From assembly GCA_029068655.1 (NCBI GenBank), contig JAIECF010000031.1, positions 1 to 37,227 on the forward strand: a DNA stretch of 37,227 nucleotides, given 5' to 3'. Source of the DNA: Muribaculaceae bacterium (GTDB lineage Bacteria > Bacteroidota > Bacteroidia > Bacteroidales > Muribaculaceae). Below, one piece after another: positions 1-8,103 of the stretch. The position numbers and the translations under genes were made by a program. Within the stretch, counting starts at the first letter, position 1. The number at the start of each line of letters is the position of its first letter. The notes under the pieces are model-generated. The model worked only from the letters and a program-made list of their open reading frames with translations, ran no database searches and was not told the origin of the DNA.

Positions 1-1336
1 TTCTTATACCTATCATATAATAAATTTCTTAGAGCGCAAGACATCTTTTCGGTTTTATTATTTATCCTCAGAATGTCCGCAGTCATTTCATCCATATGCG
101 CCAATTGAGATTCTAAATCGGTCCGTAACATTTCCATTGACATCTCAATATGCTTGCGCTCAAGCTCCTTTTGATACAGATTCTTTTTGTAGATCCAATA
201 TGAGACTCCAATAATAATTGTGAGCACTAACAGTCCGGACCCCCACAGTATTCGTTCAATTTTTATTTCTTTTTGATGTACGACAGTCCTTGTATTATCA
301 TAATGCCCTATAGATTCCGCCACATTGTTTCGGCATATAATCTGAAGTATGGAATCCTGATAGTCTTTATAACGTTCAAGTCCATTAAAAGCCTCTTCAA
401 AACGACCTTGACTTGCCAATACCTTAAATGCCGGGAGTGTTTCCTTACGTGATGTGACAGAGCTAATAAATGACTTCATTTCATTGGTCAATGAATCCTT
501 TTCGATATTGGCTGCCGCCACCGCAATGTTATATCCATGAGTGGTCCGAATGATAGAAGGATCCAAAGAATAAGCTTTGAGATAACTGTCAAGTGCATCC
601 TTATAGTTTCCTAAGGCATATTTGCACGATCCAATTAAAACCAACACTTCCTCCATAAGCATGGTGTCTTTTGCTTCTTCCGCAGTTGTGAGAAGGACAA
701 AAGCGTCATCCTCGACTTTGTCAAATTGTTGATTGTTTTGATATGCCCTCAGGATATTTAGTTTGGCATTGTTTGCCCAATTAGGATAATTACCTTTTAC
801 AAATGCATCATACTCTGCCTGAGCATATTTGATCTGTTCAGAATAATTCTTAATCTTGCCATAGATGATAAATAGTCCGCGGGCGCATTGGCCTTCCCAC
901 ATGTAGTGCTTGCCTTCGTGGGCGATGTCAAGTCCTTGACGGAAGGATACCGCCGCCTCTCCAAGATGGTTGGCATTCATCAGGATTATTCCTTTGAGGA
1001 AGAGGGCCCGAGAGGCTTTTTCATCGTCGCCGTGGTTGAGGAAATATTCAGTGGCCGTGGAGATGAGGCTGTCATTCGTCTCGTCGATGAAGTTCTTGTA
1101 GCGGGCATGGGTAAGCAGAAGTGCGTAGTAGGCGCTGTCGGCAGCTGACGCTTGGGTCGTTAGGCTGTATCCGTTGAGAAGCATCAGGGCGGAATCAGGA
1201 TGCTCCTCCATCTTGGAGTCGGCCTTGGTGAGAGCCGGATCGAGGCTGTGTCGGCAACCGCAAAGCAAGGTAATGACGAGAAGTCCGACTATGAAGGCCG
1301 GCCCTGAGAAGCTGTATGTAAGACGGTTTACGCTCA
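1..1336 (-). CDS. TPR / coiled-coil membrane-anchored lipoprotein, C-terminus cut by window edge
   Basis: Reading the minus strand from the ATG at 1336 gives one open frame to the window edge (at least 445 residues, no stop). The start reads MSVNRLTYSF and a hydrophobic stretch ends at Cys28 (LLCGC), a plausible but imperfect lipobox. The middle is helical, TPR-like repeat sequence with Ala/Tyr/Leu spacing (for example around SYLKAYSLDPS). Near residue 370 a hydrophobic segment (ILWGSGLLVLTIIIGVSYW) looks like a transmembrane helix, followed by a charged coiled-coil-like stretch. This plan is common in Bacteroidetes sensor/adaptor proteins; the C-terminal effector, if any, is outside the window. 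It begins 25 bases after the stop of the upstream nuclease-like gene, so the two may be co-transcribed. Base composition changes sharply near 880. The function is not known. Confidence 0.8.
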
Positions 1337-1361
1337 TTGAAGTCAGTTTAGACTCAATTCT

Positions 1362-2918
1362 TTATCCTTCAGTAATTTCGTATTCCAGGCCACGGTGATC
1401 TTTCTTTTCGCTGAAGTTCGCGGCTATCAGGTATAGTTTACGGTGATCCATCGCAAAGCGGCCGGCATAGTCGCGGTCATTAATCTGATCCATGGCCTCT
1501 TTGACGCTTTTGTTGTATTTGAATTCGAAGAGATAGATGAATCGGTTGGTAGCTATCTCTAAATCACTGAGCCCTTTGTAGCCGTCATGCTCGGCAATGA
1601 CTCTGGTTCCGCACAAGGTGGCGAGCAGAAACGTTGTGGCCCGGTAAGTGGATTCGTTGTGGTCCTTACCAGGAAGATCCTTCAGCATTGTCTGAAGCCT
1701 CTCCATAAACTCACGGATATTTCCTTTGGCCAGGTCTTTTCTGAACTCGGTGAAATCAAAGGGACTTCCCTTACGGTCCGTCGCCGGAGCATATAGCGGT
1801 AGCAGAAGGTAGAAGAATCCGTTCTCCACCTCCCTGTTGGGAAAGCGCAGTGTGTACAGCTGTGAGTCGCTGTCATAACTGTCAAGGGAAAGGTAGCCTG
1901 TCTGGAACATGAGGGGAATTGGATTCCGGTTGTCGAAACCTACAGCAATAAGTTCTTTCTTTGTAGCCTGCATGTCATTCAGCTCCCAAGGCTCGATACC
2001 GTTGTTCCTGACCCATCTTGCAAGGAAGGTTGGGGTCGCCGTATCAAACCAATATTCATCGATCTCTTTATCTGTGAGTGCATTCAATACGCTGTAAGGA
2101 TTGTAGAGCCGTGAGCCTTTTAGAGCGAAGAGATACCCGTCATAGTACTTTCGCATTTCTTTCAGTGTCGTGTCAAAGTCTTCTTCGCGTTCTTCCGCAA
2201 GATCTTCGATACCGGGACGGAAGTTGTCGACCAGTTCGGCTTTGGTCCAGCCGCATATGTCTGCGTATTCGTTAGCCATCGAGATATCCTTAAGGTTGTT
2301 GAGGTCGCTGAAGATACTGACTTTGGCGAATCTCGCCACACCGGTGATGAAGGCGAAGCGTATATACTCATCCATCGACTTAAGATTACCGAAGAAGCTT
2401 TTCAGCAATCTTAGGTTTTTCTCAAACAGTTCCTTATATTCATGGATGTCCTGCAATGGTTTATCGTATTCATCCACGAGGATCACGACCTTGCGTCCCG
2501 TGACCTCAAAGGCTTTTCTGATAAGCTGTGAGAATCTTCCTGCAAGGGTAGTCGTGGTTTCAGTCATTGCGTATTCCTTCTCGTATTCACTGAGAAGACG
2601 ATCGAGGAGATTTATAAGACCATCTTCCTGAGAGAAATCCTCAGCGTTCAGATCAAAGCGAAGCACGGGTGACGGTGTCCAGTCGAGATCCATGGAGTCG
2701 GCGGCCAGACCCTTGAACAGGTAGCGTCTCCCCTCGAAGTAGGACTTGAGGGTGGAAAGGAAAAGGCTCTTTCCAAACCTACGTGGGCGGCTGAGGAAGA
2801 TGGACTTTCCTTGCTGCAGAAGGGGCTTGATATAGTGTGTCTTATCGACATATGCGTATCCTTCCTCTATGATATTCGGGAATGACTGCATGCCTACGGG
2901 ATACCTTAGATCGCTCAT
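1362..2918 (-). CDS. AAA-ATPase / PD-(D/E)XK nuclease-like protein
   Basis: 518 residues, full length for the family combining an AAA-ATPase-like domain (PF09820) with a C-terminal PD-(D/E)XK nuclease-like domain (PF08011, formerly DUF1703). The N-terminus YPVGMQSFPNIIEEGYAYVDKT is characteristic. A degenerate P-loop, SRPRRFGKS, lies at about 43-51, and Walker B VILVDEYD at 145-152. Near the C-terminus Asp452 and FEFK at 464-467 fit the D...ExK nuclease core. The family is often present in many copies in Bacteroidales and is suspected to be mobile or defence-related, but its biochemical role is not established. It has its own canonical promoter upstream, and the lipoprotein gene follows 25 bases after its stop. 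Confidence 0.9.
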   Translation of the reverse strand: MSDLRYPVGMQSFPNIIEEGYAYVDKTHYIKPLLQQGKSIFLSRPRRFGKSLFLSTLKSYFEGRRYLFKGLAADSMDLDWTPSPVLRFDLNAEDFSQEDGLINLLDRLLSEYEKEYAMTETTTTLAGRFSQLIRKAFEVTGRKVVILVDEYDKPLQDIHEYKELFEKNLRLLKSFFGNLKSMDEYIRFAFITGVARFAKVSIFSDLNNLKDISMANEYADICGWTKAELVDNFRPGIEDLAEEREEDFDTTLKEMRKYYDGYLFALKGSRLYNPYSVLNALTDKEIDEYWFDTATPTFLARWVRNNGIEPWELNDMQATKKELIAVGFDNRNPIPLMFQTGYLSLDSYDSDSQLYTLRFPNREVENGFFYLLLPLYAPATDRKGSPFDFTEFRKDLAKGNIREFMERLQTMLKDLPGKDHNESTYRATTFLLATLCGTRVIAEHDGYKGLSDLEIATNRFIYLFEFKYNKSVKEAMDQINDRDYAGRFAMDHRKLYLIAANFSEKKDHRGLEYEITEG

Positions 2919-2935
2919 GATTCTGAAGTTTTGTG

Positions 2936-2967
2936 CAAATATAGCAAAAAAACTACACTATGCCAAA
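2936..2967 (-). promoter_or_regulatory. Bacteroidetes-type promoter for the AAA/nuclease gene
   Basis: On the minus strand TTTG (forward CAAA at 2964-2967) is followed after exactly 20 bases by TATATTTG (forward 2936-2943), matching the -33 TTTG / -7 TAnnTTTG consensus. The -7 element ends 17 bases before the ATG, so the leader is very short. Confidence 0.75.
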
Positions 2968-3032
2968 TTAATTCAGAATAGGGACTGCGCTATGATCATA
3001 AATTATGACTTCCTTGGCTCGAGCGCAGATAA

Positions 3033-4238
3033 TCAGGCGTTTTGAATCGAGCGGAGGTCTTTGCCGGAGGGGGCCTGGTAGATGCGGAGGCCAAATTCCC
3101 GGACGCAGGCGTAGACGTAGTCGAAGATGTCGGCCTGCAGGCGCTCGAAGGCTGCCCAGGATGTGATTCTGGTGAAGAAGTAGAGCTCGAGAGGGAGGCC
3201 TTGCGGTGTGGGCTGCAACTGGCGTACCATAAGGATGACTGCAGGGTCAGGATGCTTCTTGATCACTTCCGGATGAGCAGTGAGGTATCGGATGAGATAT
3301 TTGCGGAAGAGCGAGAGGTTTACCTCCTGCCTTGCGTGCTTCACTGAATGCTCCGTAATGAGTTCCTTTTCCATCAGGCGGTCGATTTCCTCCTTGGAGA
3401 GAAACCGGATCGAGTCGAAGTCGATGTAGATGGAGCGTGACACACGGCGGGCTCCTACCTCACGCATGTTCTGATAGTTGCGGAAGGAGTCGCTGATGAG
3501 GGTGTAGGGATGGATAGTGACTATGGAGTTGTCCCAGTTGCGGACCTTTACAGTGGTCAGCTTTATGCTCTGCACCTCGCCGTTGGCGCCCGCTTTATCG
3601 CAGATGATCCAGTCTCCTTTTTTCAGCATGTTGTTGAGCGTGAGCTGCACGCCTGCTACGAATCCCTTGATAGTGTCCTGGAATACCAGCATAAGCACAG
3701 CCGCGGAGGCACCGAACCCTGTCAGCACCATTCCCGGTTTCTTATCGAAAAGGATACTGAGCCCGATGATCACTCCTACCAACGCAAGTATCAGCTTAAT
3801 CGCACCCTCTATGACCGTCAGGTTGTGTTCCGCCGCTTTGTCGCGTTTCTCAAAACCGTCTACGGTGTTGGATATGAGCACATATATGAGATTGACTACT
3901 GCGTAGACGATGTAGACCTTCGTCAGCTTCTCTATAAGCACTACGCCCCACTCATGGTTGGAAAATGCCTGGGGGAGAAGCCATGCGAGGATCAGGGCCG
4001 GAGCTAACTGCGAGAATGCCTTCATGGCCTTCTCGTTGAGGATGTCATCGTCCCATTCCGTCTCCGTCTTACGGGTTATAAAGTCAGTCAACGGCGTCAC
4101 TATCCTGACGCATAGGAAATATGATGCCACGGATATAAGCACCACTAAGAAAAGCAGTGTAGGGCTGATAAGAGGCGCTGCGGCCTCAGGGGTGAGCAGC
4201 GAATTCAGCAGGTCGGTGATCCAGTGTCGAAGTGTCAT
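3033..4238 (-). CDS. ybdG: MscS-family mechanosensitive channel, YbdG-like
   Basis: 401 residues, close to E. coli YbdG (about 415). Hydrophobic segments lie at about 25-47, 76-92, 107-124 and 143-164. The pore helix follows at about 170-200 (GFGASAAVLMLVFQDTIKGF), then the MscS beta domain with KLTTVKVRNWDNSIVTI, a signature shared with YbdG. The C-terminal part (LMVRQLQPTPQGLPLELYFF, LQADIFDYVYACVREFGLRI) also matches YbdG as I remember it. It would sit in the inner membrane and open under hypo-osmotic stress. The gene starts 76 bases after the RNase H stop. The start codon abuts a heptamer tract and a repeat also found upstream of gmd. Confidence 0.92.
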   Translation of the reverse strand: MTLRHWITDLLNSLLTPEAAAPLISPTLLFLVVLISVASYFLCVRIVTPLTDFITRKTETEWDDDILNEKAMKAFSQLAPALILAWLLPQAFSNHEWGVVLIEKLTKVYIVYAVVNLIYVLISNTVDGFEKRDKAAEHNLTVIEGAIKLILALVGVIIGLSILFDKKPGMVLTGFGASAAVLMLVFQDTIKGFVAGVQLTLNNMLKKGDWIICDKAGANGEVQSIKLTTVKVRNWDNSIVTIHPYTLISDSFRNYQNMREVGARRVSRSIYIDFDSIRFLSKEEIDRLMEKELITEHSVKHARQEVNLSLFRKYLIRYLTAHPEVIKKHPDPAVILMVRQLQPTPQGLPLELYFFTRITSWAAFERLQADIFDYVYACVREFGLRIYQAPSGKDLRSIQNA

Positions 4239-4240
4239 TT

Positions 4241-4289
4241 TTAGTCTTCAGTTTTAAGTCTTCAGTCTTAAGAATGCGGACAAGCCGCT
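4241..4289 (-). repeat. Heptamer tract plus dispersed repeat, copy 1
   Basis: Immediately upstream of the mscS-type start codon. On the plus strand it holds degenerate heptamers TCTTCAG, TTTTAAG, TCTTCAG, TCTTAAG, then a unique part reading AATGCGGACAAGCCGCT. Bases 4264-4289 match 10155-10180 with one mismatch, and the 17 bases 4236-4252 (including the CAT of the start codon) match 10134-10150 exactly. Confidence 0.85.
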
Positions 4290-4314
4290 AAAATTAATTC
4301 GCAGGGGGACCTTG

Positions 4315-4992
4315 TCATTTGCGGCCGAAATCTGCGGGGATTTCACCCCAGAGTTCGGTCTGCCATTTCATGATTTTTACGGGCCAGGAATGGGAGCGTA
4401 TCCAGACGAGACCTCGGCCGAGAAGTTCGAACAGCTTCGCGTTGCGGTCGGTCTGTTTGAGCTGAGTCTTCACCTGTCGGTTGCGTACCCATGACAGGGC
4501 AGTCTTGGAATCGGAATATATGTTGTGCCACTCGTTGCGGCGGTTCATCTCGGCAAGTGCATGGACTATGGCGAGAAACTCGCCTATGTTGTTGGTGCCG
4601 TCATGAAATGGGCCTACCTTGAAAAGTTCCCGCCCGGTCGATAGGTCCACGCCACGGTATTCCATGATGCCGGGATTTCCCTGACATGATGCGTCGACGG
4701 CCCATGCCGTATTGTCGATGTCGGGATTTGAGCGGAAAGCGGAGAGCGGAGGGCGGAGGGAAGAGGCTGGAGCTGGCGTTGTGGCGCGGCGTTCGGAGGC
4801 GGAAATGAGCAGCGTGCCGAGATCGGCGGGGTTGCTTTCTTCATCGCTTCCCCTGAAAGCGTGTGCCGCCTCTGCGGCCGAGGCGAAGCTTTTATACTTC
4901 GCCCCGGGGAAATTCAGTATCTGCTCCTCGGCGTCGCTCCAGTTGTCGTAGACCCCCGGCACCCGACCAACCCATACTACATAGTATTTCAT
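4315..4992 (-). CDS. rnhA: Ribonuclease H with N-terminal viroplasmin (hybrid-binding) domain
   Basis: 225 residues in two domains. Residues 1-47 (KYYVVWVGRVPGVYDNWSDA) are the viroplasmin/HBD domain (PF01693) that binds RNA-DNA hybrids. After a linker at about 60-90, the RNase H fold runs from about 95 to the end. The acidic catalytic residues are visible: Asp in WAVDASCQGNPG, Glu in NNIGEFLAIVHAL, Asp in IYSDSKTALSW, and a last Asp in IPADFGRK. It would cleave RNA in RNA-DNA hybrids in the cytoplasm. The linker is odd: part of it is encoded by five heptamers at 4732-4766 (GCGGARR units), giving a Ser/Leu/Arg/Pro-rich low-complexity string. The start at 4992 lies next to a TTAAGGG array. Confidence 0.9.
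   Translation of the reverse strand: MKYYVVWVGRVPGVYDNWSDAEEQILNFPGAKYKSFASAAEAAHAFRGSDEESNPADLGTLLISASERRATTPAPASSLRPPLSAFRSNPDIDNTAWAVDASCQGNPGIMEYRGVDLSTGRELFKVGPFHDGTNNIGEFLAIVHALAEMNRRNEWHNIYSDSKTALSWVRNRQVKTQLKQTDRNAKLFELLGRGLVWIRSHSWPVKIMKWQTELWGEIPADFGRK
4732..4766. repeat. In-frame heptamer tract in the RNase H linker
   Basis: Five consecutive heptamers on the plus strand: GCGGAAA, GCGGAGA, GCGGAGG, GCGGAGG, GAAGAGG. They lie inside the RNase H coding sequence, between the hybrid-binding and catalytic domains. The reading frame is kept. Confidence 0.9.
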
Positions 4993-4994
4993 AC

Positions 4995-5014
4995 TAAGGG
5001 TTAAGTGTTAAGGG
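4995..5014. repeat. TTAAGGG-type array, left arm
   Basis: Plus strand TAAGGG, TTAAGTG, TTAAGGG. It overlaps the stop codon of the four-helix-bundle gene and encodes its last residues (TLNT), and it ends just before the RNase H start. It is in inverted orientation relative to the array at 5396-5427. Confidence 0.9.
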
Positions 5015-5363
5015 TTTTGCGTTTGGCTTTTATAATGATAGAGGTCAGGATTTTTATTATTTCTTCTCCTTCGTTATACAAGGATTCAAACCAATTCTGT
5101 TCTAAATATCCTGACTTAACTAAAAGTCGAAGCCAATAAAGAGTCTCACCCGCTTCTTTTTGAGAGATCGTCAGTTTATGTATGAAATCAGCAGTGCTTT
5201 CAGAAAATTCACTTTCGATAATATTTGCACCAATAGAAGTACCGCTTCTAAGAATCTGCTTACTGAGAATATATTCACGTTTATCCTCAATAAGATATTT
5301 ATACAGTTCAATAATTTTTAGAGCAAAAGCCTCCGACTTTTGCCATTTCACATCCTCTCTCAT
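5001..5363 (-). CDS. Four-helix-bundle protein, S23/IVP family
   Basis: 120 residues, the usual length for the four-helix-bundle family known from 23S rRNA intervening sequences (PF05635, TIGR02436) and distantly related to Avd of diversity-generating retroelements. Recognisable landmarks are WQKSEAFALKIIELY, LRSGTSIGANIIES, a conserved helix with KLTISQKEAGETLYWLRLL, and a basic C-terminus. The molecular role is unknown outside retroelements. The gene is much more AT-rich than its neighbours and lies between inverted TTAAGGG/CCCTTAA arrays, so it may have arrived as a cassette. The final residues KTLNT come from the left array. It sits between alkaline phosphatase and RNase H genes on the same strand. 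Confidence 0.88.
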   Translation of the reverse strand: MREDVKWQKSEAFALKIIELYKYLIEDKREYILSKQILRSGTSIGANIIESEFSESTADFIHKLTISQKEAGETLYWLRLLVKSGYLEQNWFESLYNEGEEIIKILTSIIIKAKRKTLNT

Positions 5364-5395
5364 ATAACTTGAATTAGAGATTCCTAATGATTGTA

Positions 5396-5427
5396 CTTAA
5401 CCCTTAACCCTTAACCCTTAACTCTTA
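5396..5427. repeat. CCCTTAA-type array, right arm
   Basis: Plus strand reads three CTTAACC-type heptamers, then degenerate units ending in CTCTTAA. It overlaps the stop codon of the alkaline phosphatase gene (TTA at 5425-5427) and is the inverted counterpart of 4995-5014. Confidence 0.9.
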
Positions 5428-6819
5428 ATCGAGGCCTGCGGCGCGCTTTATCAGCTTGGGGATGTCGGTATTGTCAAGGCTGCCGGTGAAATAGTTGGCG
5501 TTGACGCCCACTGCGTAGACAGGCACGAAGTTGCCGGCGTGATAGGTGGTGGTCCAGCCTATGCCCATATGATAGTTCAGGATCGAGAAAGCCTTGGCGG
5601 TGAAGGCGTTGAAAGTGTGGTAGAGGGTCTTCTCATCTTCTGCCTTCTTGGATATGAAAGTCTCGTCGAAGAGCTGTTTAAGTTCTTTGGTCTCCCGTTC
5701 CGAAACAGGGACGACAGTCCAGAACCCGAGTTTCTCCTTCAGTGTCTTCTCCATTTCTTCCCATGTAGGGTTGGCGGTAGTCTTGCCCCAGTTGCGAGTC
5801 CAGTCTGCGAAAGTATCCTTTGAGATCTTCTGAGCGTCTGCGTAGGCAATATTGTAAGGCCCTCCGTTGCGGCCATACGCCATAGCGCCGGTATCGTGAT
5901 CTGCGGTAACTACAATCAGTGTTTCCGATGGATGACGCAGATAGAACTGATATGCCACGTTGATGGCGTCCTGGAAGTTGAGGATTTCCTTTATCACTCC
6001 GCCTCCGTCGTTTGAATGGGCGGCCCAGTCGATGTTTCCTCCTTCGATCATCATGAGGAATTTATCAGGATTCACGTTCTCAAGGGTCTCGAGGCATGCC
6101 TCGGTGATCTGCGCGCAGGTCAGGGTTCCCGGTATGGAGTCGATAGTGTAGCCTACCTGTCCGCCGGTGCCGTTTTCAGGATACAGCATCACCTTCTGCG
6201 GGAGTTTGCCGCCCTTGCCCTTAAGTTCGTTGAAAGCTGCAAAGCCTTCCGCTATCTCATATCCCCCTTTACGCATGGTGCTGAGGAATTCCGTGAATGC
6301 CACGTCACCGGCACCGTGAAGCTTGAAACCGCCTCCGGCGAGAAACGACAGTCCGCTCTCGGCAGCCTGCGGAGCGATGGTCTCCTTCATACCGCGGTTT
6401 TCGGCATGCGCGTACCAGGCGGCTGGAGTAGCGTCGTCGGCCTGCACTGTGGTGCCGACTCCTACTGCATAGCCTGCATTCATGAAGTCTACGGCGATGC
6501 TGTTGACTGCGATGGAGTCGGGATTCATGCCGATCATGGAGTTCTTGGTCTTATGTGCTGTAGAGAGGGCAGTGCCGGCAGCGGCTGAATCTGTGATAGG
6601 GGAGGATGCTGAGTAGGTGCGAGCCTGAGATGCCACAGGGAAGGTCATCATAAGGATGGGTTGACCGCTCTTAAGGACTTCGCGGTTGTAGGCTTCGGTG
6701 GCGTTGACATGGCCAAGGCCCATTCCATCACCGATGAAGTAAAATACGTACTTAGCGTCTTCGGCTGCCATTGTCATTGAAGCTGCAGCCGCGAGGCATG
6801 AAAGAATCAGTTTTTTCAT
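5425..6819 (-). CDS. phoA: Alkaline phosphatase, secreted
   Basis: 464 residues, full length for the PF00245 family. A signal peptide is present (MKKLILSCLAAAASMTMAAE, likely cut near residue 19). Metal and catalytic residues are visible: Asp31 in FYFIGDGMG, the nucleophile Ser78 in TDSAAAGTALS, Glu in MIEGGNIDWAAHSND, Asp/His in VTADHDTGAMAYG, and the late His in TTYHAGNFVPVYAVG. It would hydrolyse phosphomonoesters in the periplasm or outside the cell, releasing phosphate. I saw no Pho-box-like site, and the promoter was not identified. The stop codon lies inside a heptamer array. The four-helix-bundle gene follows on the same strand. Confidence 0.93.
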   Translation of the reverse strand: MKKLILSCLAAAASMTMAAEDAKYVFYFIGDGMGLGHVNATEAYNREVLKSGQPILMMTFPVASQARTYSASSPITDSAAAGTALSTAHKTKNSMIGMNPDSIAVNSIAVDFMNAGYAVGVGTTVQADDATPAAWYAHAENRGMKETIAPQAAESGLSFLAGGGFKLHGAGDVAFTEFLSTMRKGGYEIAEGFAAFNELKGKGGKLPQKVMLYPENGTGGQVGYTIDSIPGTLTCAQITEACLETLENVNPDKFLMMIEGGNIDWAAHSNDGGGVIKEILNFQDAINVAYQFYLRHPSETLIVVTADHDTGAMAYGRNGGPYNIAYADAQKISKDTFADWTRNWGKTTANPTWEEMEKTLKEKLGFWTVVPVSERETKELKQLFDETFISKKAEDEKTLYHTFNAFTAKAFSILNYHMGIGWTTTYHAGNFVPVYAVGVNANYFTGSLDNTDIPKLIKRAAGLD

Positions 6820-6842
6820 GATTGATTATTTAAGTTTTTGAG

Positions 6843-6860
6843 TTTCGGCTAAAGCCGAAA
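6843..6860 (-). terminator. Hairpin between kinase fusion and alkaline phosphatase
   Basis: TTTCGGC, four-base loop TAAA, GCCGAAA: a perfect 7-bp stem in the 87-base gap between the two minus-strand genes. It could be a terminator for the upstream fusion gene or a leader hairpin of phoA. The run of T after it on the minus strand is weak, so the call is tentative. Confidence 0.45.
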
Positions 6861-6906
6861 ACCGGTAAAAATAGTTATTATCCGTACTTGGGGCTTCCTA
6901 CGGCTT

Positions 6907-8076
6907 TTACTCTCGGCGGCGGATCTTGATAGGAATTGCTCCCTCGGGAATTGAATCGACTACAAGGAGTAGATTTCCGCCTCCTCCGGCGCCGAGCATC
7001 TTCCATGCGAGCGCCTTGTCTTTCCAGCGGTCGATATGATCCTGCACGCCTGGCTGCATCATGGCTGGAAACATCTCTGTCTGTGCATGGAATGAATCCA
7101 GGAAAGCCTTGGCGAAGCCGTCGAGGTCTTTGGAGAGAATGGCGTCCCAGCAGCGGTCGGCGGCATCTGTAAGGTCCTTGACCTTTTCCGGAGTAATGTC
7201 TTTCCCTTCAACCACCGAACAACCCTTGCGCCTGGGAAACATCGGAGCCACGCATAGATGGCTCTCGAGCCAGGTGAGGATATCCTCGTCGTGTATTGTT
7301 TCTATAGTCTTGGGCCAGTAGTGACCATCGTAGAAGTGGCGAGACAGACCGGATACGCAGATTCCTATGGCGTCCTGTGCGCCTGATACATGCCCTTCAT
7401 TTTCCGGGTCGTTCTCAAAGCAGAATAGGAGGCGGGCGAGCATTTCCTCGTTGTAGGCCGGAAGTTCGTATGGCCAGATCTTTTTTGCGGCGTTGCGGGT
7501 CGAGGTCGACATTCCGCCACGCTCCATGAAGTCGTAGGTGGGTTCGATGGAGGCGGTGATGGCCCATCCTGAACCATGTTCAGAGACATACGGCTGATCG
7601 ATCCATGTGCCTGCTATGTCGATGCGATAGGGGAGATGACTCTTGACTTCGGAGCGCAGCGCAGTGGTGGAGCGGGCTTGAAGTCCGGCTTCCGGTTCAC
7701 GCTCAAGCACTACATACTCTATACCTCTCTCCTCGCAGAAACGGCGTTTAGTGTCGCTGCCCCCGTCGGAGTTGACCACGAACACGTCAGGTTGGAAACG
7801 GTCTACCGACTCTATGAAGTCCATCATGCCGCTTCCGCTGTTGATACATGCGTCGGTCACGTATCGTATTGACTTGACCATATATAGCCGTTCCTTTTCG
7901 GAACAAACGGTTTTTCGGTTTTTCAGTTCCTGGATAGTCTTGTCAGAGCCTATGCCGACATAAAGATCGCCATATCGGGAGGCTTCCTTGAAGAATGCGA
8001 CATGGCCGGAATGAAGCATATCGTAGCACCCGGAGACAAACACCCGTCGGTTATTTTTTTTGTTAAGTTTGTTCAT
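6907..8076 (-). CDS. Bifunctional cytidylyltransferase-like / GHMP-kinase-like fusion
   Basis: 389 residues in two enzyme domains. Residues 10-142 form a nucleotidyltransferase of the GCT/RfaE type: GCYDMLHSGH with HSGH at 22-25, and RSTTALR at 136-141 as the C-terminal motif. Residues 148-389 resemble a compact GHMP sugar kinase: PYRIDIAGTWID (148-160), a degenerate phosphate-binding loop GGMSTSTRNAA (187-197), GHVSGAQDAIGI (228-239, galactokinase/HddA-like), and GAGGGGNLLLVVD (362-374). This predicts phosphorylation of a sugar and its activation with a nucleotide. The next genes are fcl and gmd, so a link to activated-sugar supply for surface glycans is likely, but the substrate is not known. 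It carries its own -7 element directly upstream of the ATG. Confidence 0.8.
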   Translation of the reverse strand: MNKLNKKNNRRVFVSGCYDMLHSGHVAFFKEASRYGDLYVGIGSDKTIQELKNRKTVCSEKERLYMVKSIRYVTDACINSGSGMMDFIESVDRFQPDVFVVNSDGGSDTKRRFCEERGIEYVVLEREPEAGLQARSTTALRSEVKSHLPYRIDIAGTWIDQPYVSEHGSGWAITASIEPTYDFMERGGMSTSTRNAAKKIWPYELPAYNEEMLARLLFCFENDPENEGHVSGAQDAIGICVSGLSRHFYDGHYWPKTIETIHDEDILTWLESHLCVAPMFPRRKGCSVVEGKDITPEKVKDLTDAADRCWDAILSKDLDGFAKAFLDSFHAQTEMFPAMMQPGVQDHIDRWKDKALAWKMLGAGGGGNLLLVVDSIPEGAIPIKIRRRE

Positions 8077-8080
8077 AGTG

Positions 8081-8088
8081 CAAAGTTA
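8081..8088 (-). promoter_or_regulatory. -7 promoter element of the kinase fusion gene
   Basis: Minus strand TAACTTTG matches TAnnTTTG. It lies between the fcl stop (8104-8106) and the ATG (8074-8076), only 4 bases from the ATG, so transcription would begin at or beside the start codon. No good -33 TTTG was found at 19-21 bases. Confidence 0.5.
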
Positions 8089-8103
8089 GCAAAAAAAATC
8101 GGA

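Noticed and set aside
4995..5427. Possible CRISPR array or telomere
   Set aside because: Units are 7 bases and contiguous with no spacers; it is simple tandem repeat sequence.
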